Positions 6,219-7,018 of a stretch of 7,018 nt of DNA are shown here, piece after piece. The notes below the pieces were generated by a model, which saw nothing but the letters and a program-made list of their open reading frames with translations, ran no database searches and was not told the DNA's origin. Source of the stretch: an uncultured Oscillospiraceae bacterium (GTDB taxonomy: Bacteria; Bacillota; Clostridia; UBA1381); contig CAMNAT010000112.1 of the NCBI GenBank assembly GCA_946531785.1, positions 1-7,018 of the forward strand, given 5' to 3'. Position 1 is the stretch's first letter. Every line of letters starts with the position of its first letter. Made by a program: the position numbers and the translations under genes.

Positions 6219-6842
6219 TTATTCCGAAGCCGTTCTGTCAGTGTGGTTTTCGCTCTGTTGTGTGCTGGCTTTACCATACTTATTCAATGCATATCCGGCA
6301 ATAATGTAGCAAATGATCGTCGGTATTGCCGTAACAAACAAAGTGAACAACACTAATAACAGTCTCAGCATGAACACAGGCAATCCCAGAGTGCCGGCGA
6401 TCTTGGAACATACGCCTGCGATCAGCTTAGAATGCGTTACATCCTCTCCTATTATACCTTCTCTGCCGCGTGTTATTGCCTGGACAAACTCGCCATTTTT
6501 GTAACGAAGCACAAGCGTGAGCCCGTCAAGTTTCCATGACATGACTATGTTATGCCCAGCAGCAAACTGTACAAGCTCCTCAACCGATTTGGTCTTTGCT
6601 GCCAACAGCATCGGGCGTGTGTGCTGCACCTCCTTATGCTCATCGAGTATCTCTCCTGACACTTTCTGTGTCGGTGAACCGGACAGAATAAGCCCTGTCT
6701 CTCCCTCAAGCTGTTTCAATTCGTCGAACAGCTTATCATATTCCCGGTCGGTCATCACCGGAGCATCATCGCGGTAATATGCGATATCTGCTTCACGGAT
6801 CTGCTCTATAAGCTGCTTCATCCTTGGTTTTGTGTTATTCAC
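6219..6842 (-). CDS. Fusion of truncated NAD+-dependent DNA ligase N-terminus (domain Ia + start of adenylation domain) with PspC membrane domain
   Basis: Residues are counted from the chosen start (207 aa). Residues 8-60 match ligase domain Ia, including AYYRDDAPVMTDREYDKLFD (21-40) and the SPTQKVSG block (56-63). Residues 61-137 begin the adenylation domain, with the nucleophile motif SWKLDG (102-107, Lys104) and TRGREGIIGEDVTH (124-137). Ligase homology stops there: the rest of the nucleotidyltransferase, the OB-fold, zinc, HhH and BRCT domains are absent, so it cannot ligate DNA. From SKLIAGVCSKIAGTLGL (138-154) it is a PspC domain with a hydrophobic hairpin to about 186 and a polar tail. 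Ligase part cytosolic and PspC part in the membrane is inferred. GTG 6842-6840 is preferred because AAAGGAG (6857-6851) is 8 nt away; the ATG at 6848 is only 2 nt from it. It has its own terminator and looks like an intact gene, not debris. The role is unknown; NAD+ or stress sensing are guesses. Confidence 0.85.
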   Translation of the reverse strand: MNNTKPRMKQLIEQIREADIAYYRDDAPVMTDREYDKLFDELKQLEGETGLILSGSPTQKVSGEILDEHKEVQHTRPMLLAAKTKSVEELVQFAAGHNIVMSWKLDGLTLVLRYKNGEFVQAITRGREGIIGEDVTHSKLIAGVCSKIAGTLGLPVFMLRLLLVLFTLFVTAIPTIICYIIAGYALNKYGKASTQQSENHTDRTASE

Positions 6843-6850
6843 ACACATTA

Positions 6851-6857
6851 CTCCTTT
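6851..6857 (-). promoter_or_regulatory. Ribosome binding site deciding the ligase-PspC start
   Basis: AAAGGAG lies 8 nt before GTG 6842-6840 but only 2 nt before ATG 6848-6846. The latter is too close for normal initiation, which favours the GTG two codons further in. Confidence 0.65.
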
Positions 6858-6872
6858 CTAAAAAATAGATTA

Positions 6873-6891
6873 TTTATATCGGCAATGCCGA
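6873..6891 (-). promoter_or_regulatory. Candidate operator palindrome next to a weak promoter for the ligase-PspC gene
   Basis: TCGGCA-T-TGCCGA on the minus strand (6891-6879) is a perfect 13-bp palindrome directly followed by TATAAA (6878-6873), a possible -10 box. The -35 position (TCTTTA at 6901-6896) is poor, as expected of an activator-dependent or tightly controlled promoter, or of a wrong promoter call. The palindrome would lie in the -35/-10 spacer. Confidence 0.35.
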
Positions 6892-6905
6892 ATATTAAAG
6901 ATAAG

Positions 6906-6952
6906 AAAAAAAGAGCGACCTTGACTCGTATGAGTCAATCTGATCGCTCTTT
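6906..6952 (-). terminator. Two-tier intrinsic terminator of a gene outside the window
   Basis: On the minus strand an outer stem (AAAGAGCGA with TCGCTCTTT) encloses an inner 7-bp stem (TTGACTC with GAGTCAA, 4-nt loop), separated by small internal loops and followed by a run of T (TTTTTTT, then CTTAT). It ends transcription arriving from beyond 7018 and insulates the ligase-PspC gene. Positions 6953-7018 hold no gene I can support. Confidence 0.85.
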
Positions 6953-7018
6953 AATACTTATATAGATACACCAAAGTGTTTACGGTGTGTACTTCATGTG
7001 ATCCGGTATAATTATATC

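Noticed and set aside
6219..6842. Reading the ligase fragment as a frameshifted or decayed ligA pseudogene.
   Set aside because: The frame is open throughout, the missing ligase parts are not found in other frames downstream, and the reading frame continues into a good PspC domain with its own terminator.
6951..7016. Possible 3' ends of a minus-strand gene entering from the right: one frame stops at 6980-6982, another at 6951-6953.
   Set aside because: Only 12-21 codons are visible in each case, the frames cannot be told apart, and neither peptide is recognisable. The terminator at 6906-6952 implies such a gene but not its frame.
1..7018. tRNA or rRNA genes, CRISPR arrays, transposase genes and riboswitch-like leaders.
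   Set aside because: No cloverleaf-like, direct-repeat or transposase signal was seen by eye; leaders are short (about 50 nt or less) and have no recognisable aptamer.

Overview
The window looks like a piece of a low-to-moderate-GC Gram-positive chromosome, most likely a gut Clostridia (Ruminococcus/Oscillospiraceae-like). The basis is the strong AGGAGG-type ribosome binding sites, the consensus housekeeping promoter, tightly packed one-strand operons, the PspC domain, and small uncharacterised proteins of a kind I associate with gut Firmicutes. This assignment is an inference. All genes I can support read on the minus strand, so the text below runs from high to low coordinates.

Right end (7018-6849): a two-tier hairpin with a T-run (6952-6906) terminates a gene lying outside the window. 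A perfect 13-bp palindrome (6891-6879) follows, just in front of a one-gene unit (6842-6219). That gene fuses the N-terminal part of an NAD+-dependent DNA ligase (domain Ia plus the start of the adenylation domain, with the KLDG lysine motif) to a PspC membrane domain. A textbook intrinsic terminator (6204-6169) closes it.

Middle (6145-4959): two small soluble proteins of unknown function, translationally coupled. The first begins MGWSW and resembles a family I recall as DUF6927. The second resembles DUF4241 and starts with TTG. A long GC-rich hairpin (4948-4912) follows.

Left two thirds (4837-1): one four-gene operon behind a near-consensus sigma-A promoter (TTGACC-N17-TAAAAT), with a 17-bp perfect dyad overlapping the predicted start of transcription. 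In order it encodes: a MATE-fold transporter with a C-terminal RsbW/SpoIIAB-like GHKL ATPase domain; a second MATE-fold transporter without that domain; a seven-helix membrane protein with a complete SpoIIE/RsbU-type PP2C phosphatase domain; and a STAS anti-sigma-antagonist-like protein, cut by the window edge. Junctions are 2 nt, a stop/Shine-Dalgarno overlap and 12 nt.

Kinase-fold domain, PP2C phosphatase and STAS protein are the three parts of a partner-switching circuit. Here the kinase-fold part is welded to a transporter and no sigma factor is visible. The most interesting hypothesis is a membrane transporter gated or localised by STAS phosphorylation state rather than a transcription switch. 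The fused GHKL domain lacks the usual N-box Asn, so it may bind STAS without phosphorylating it.
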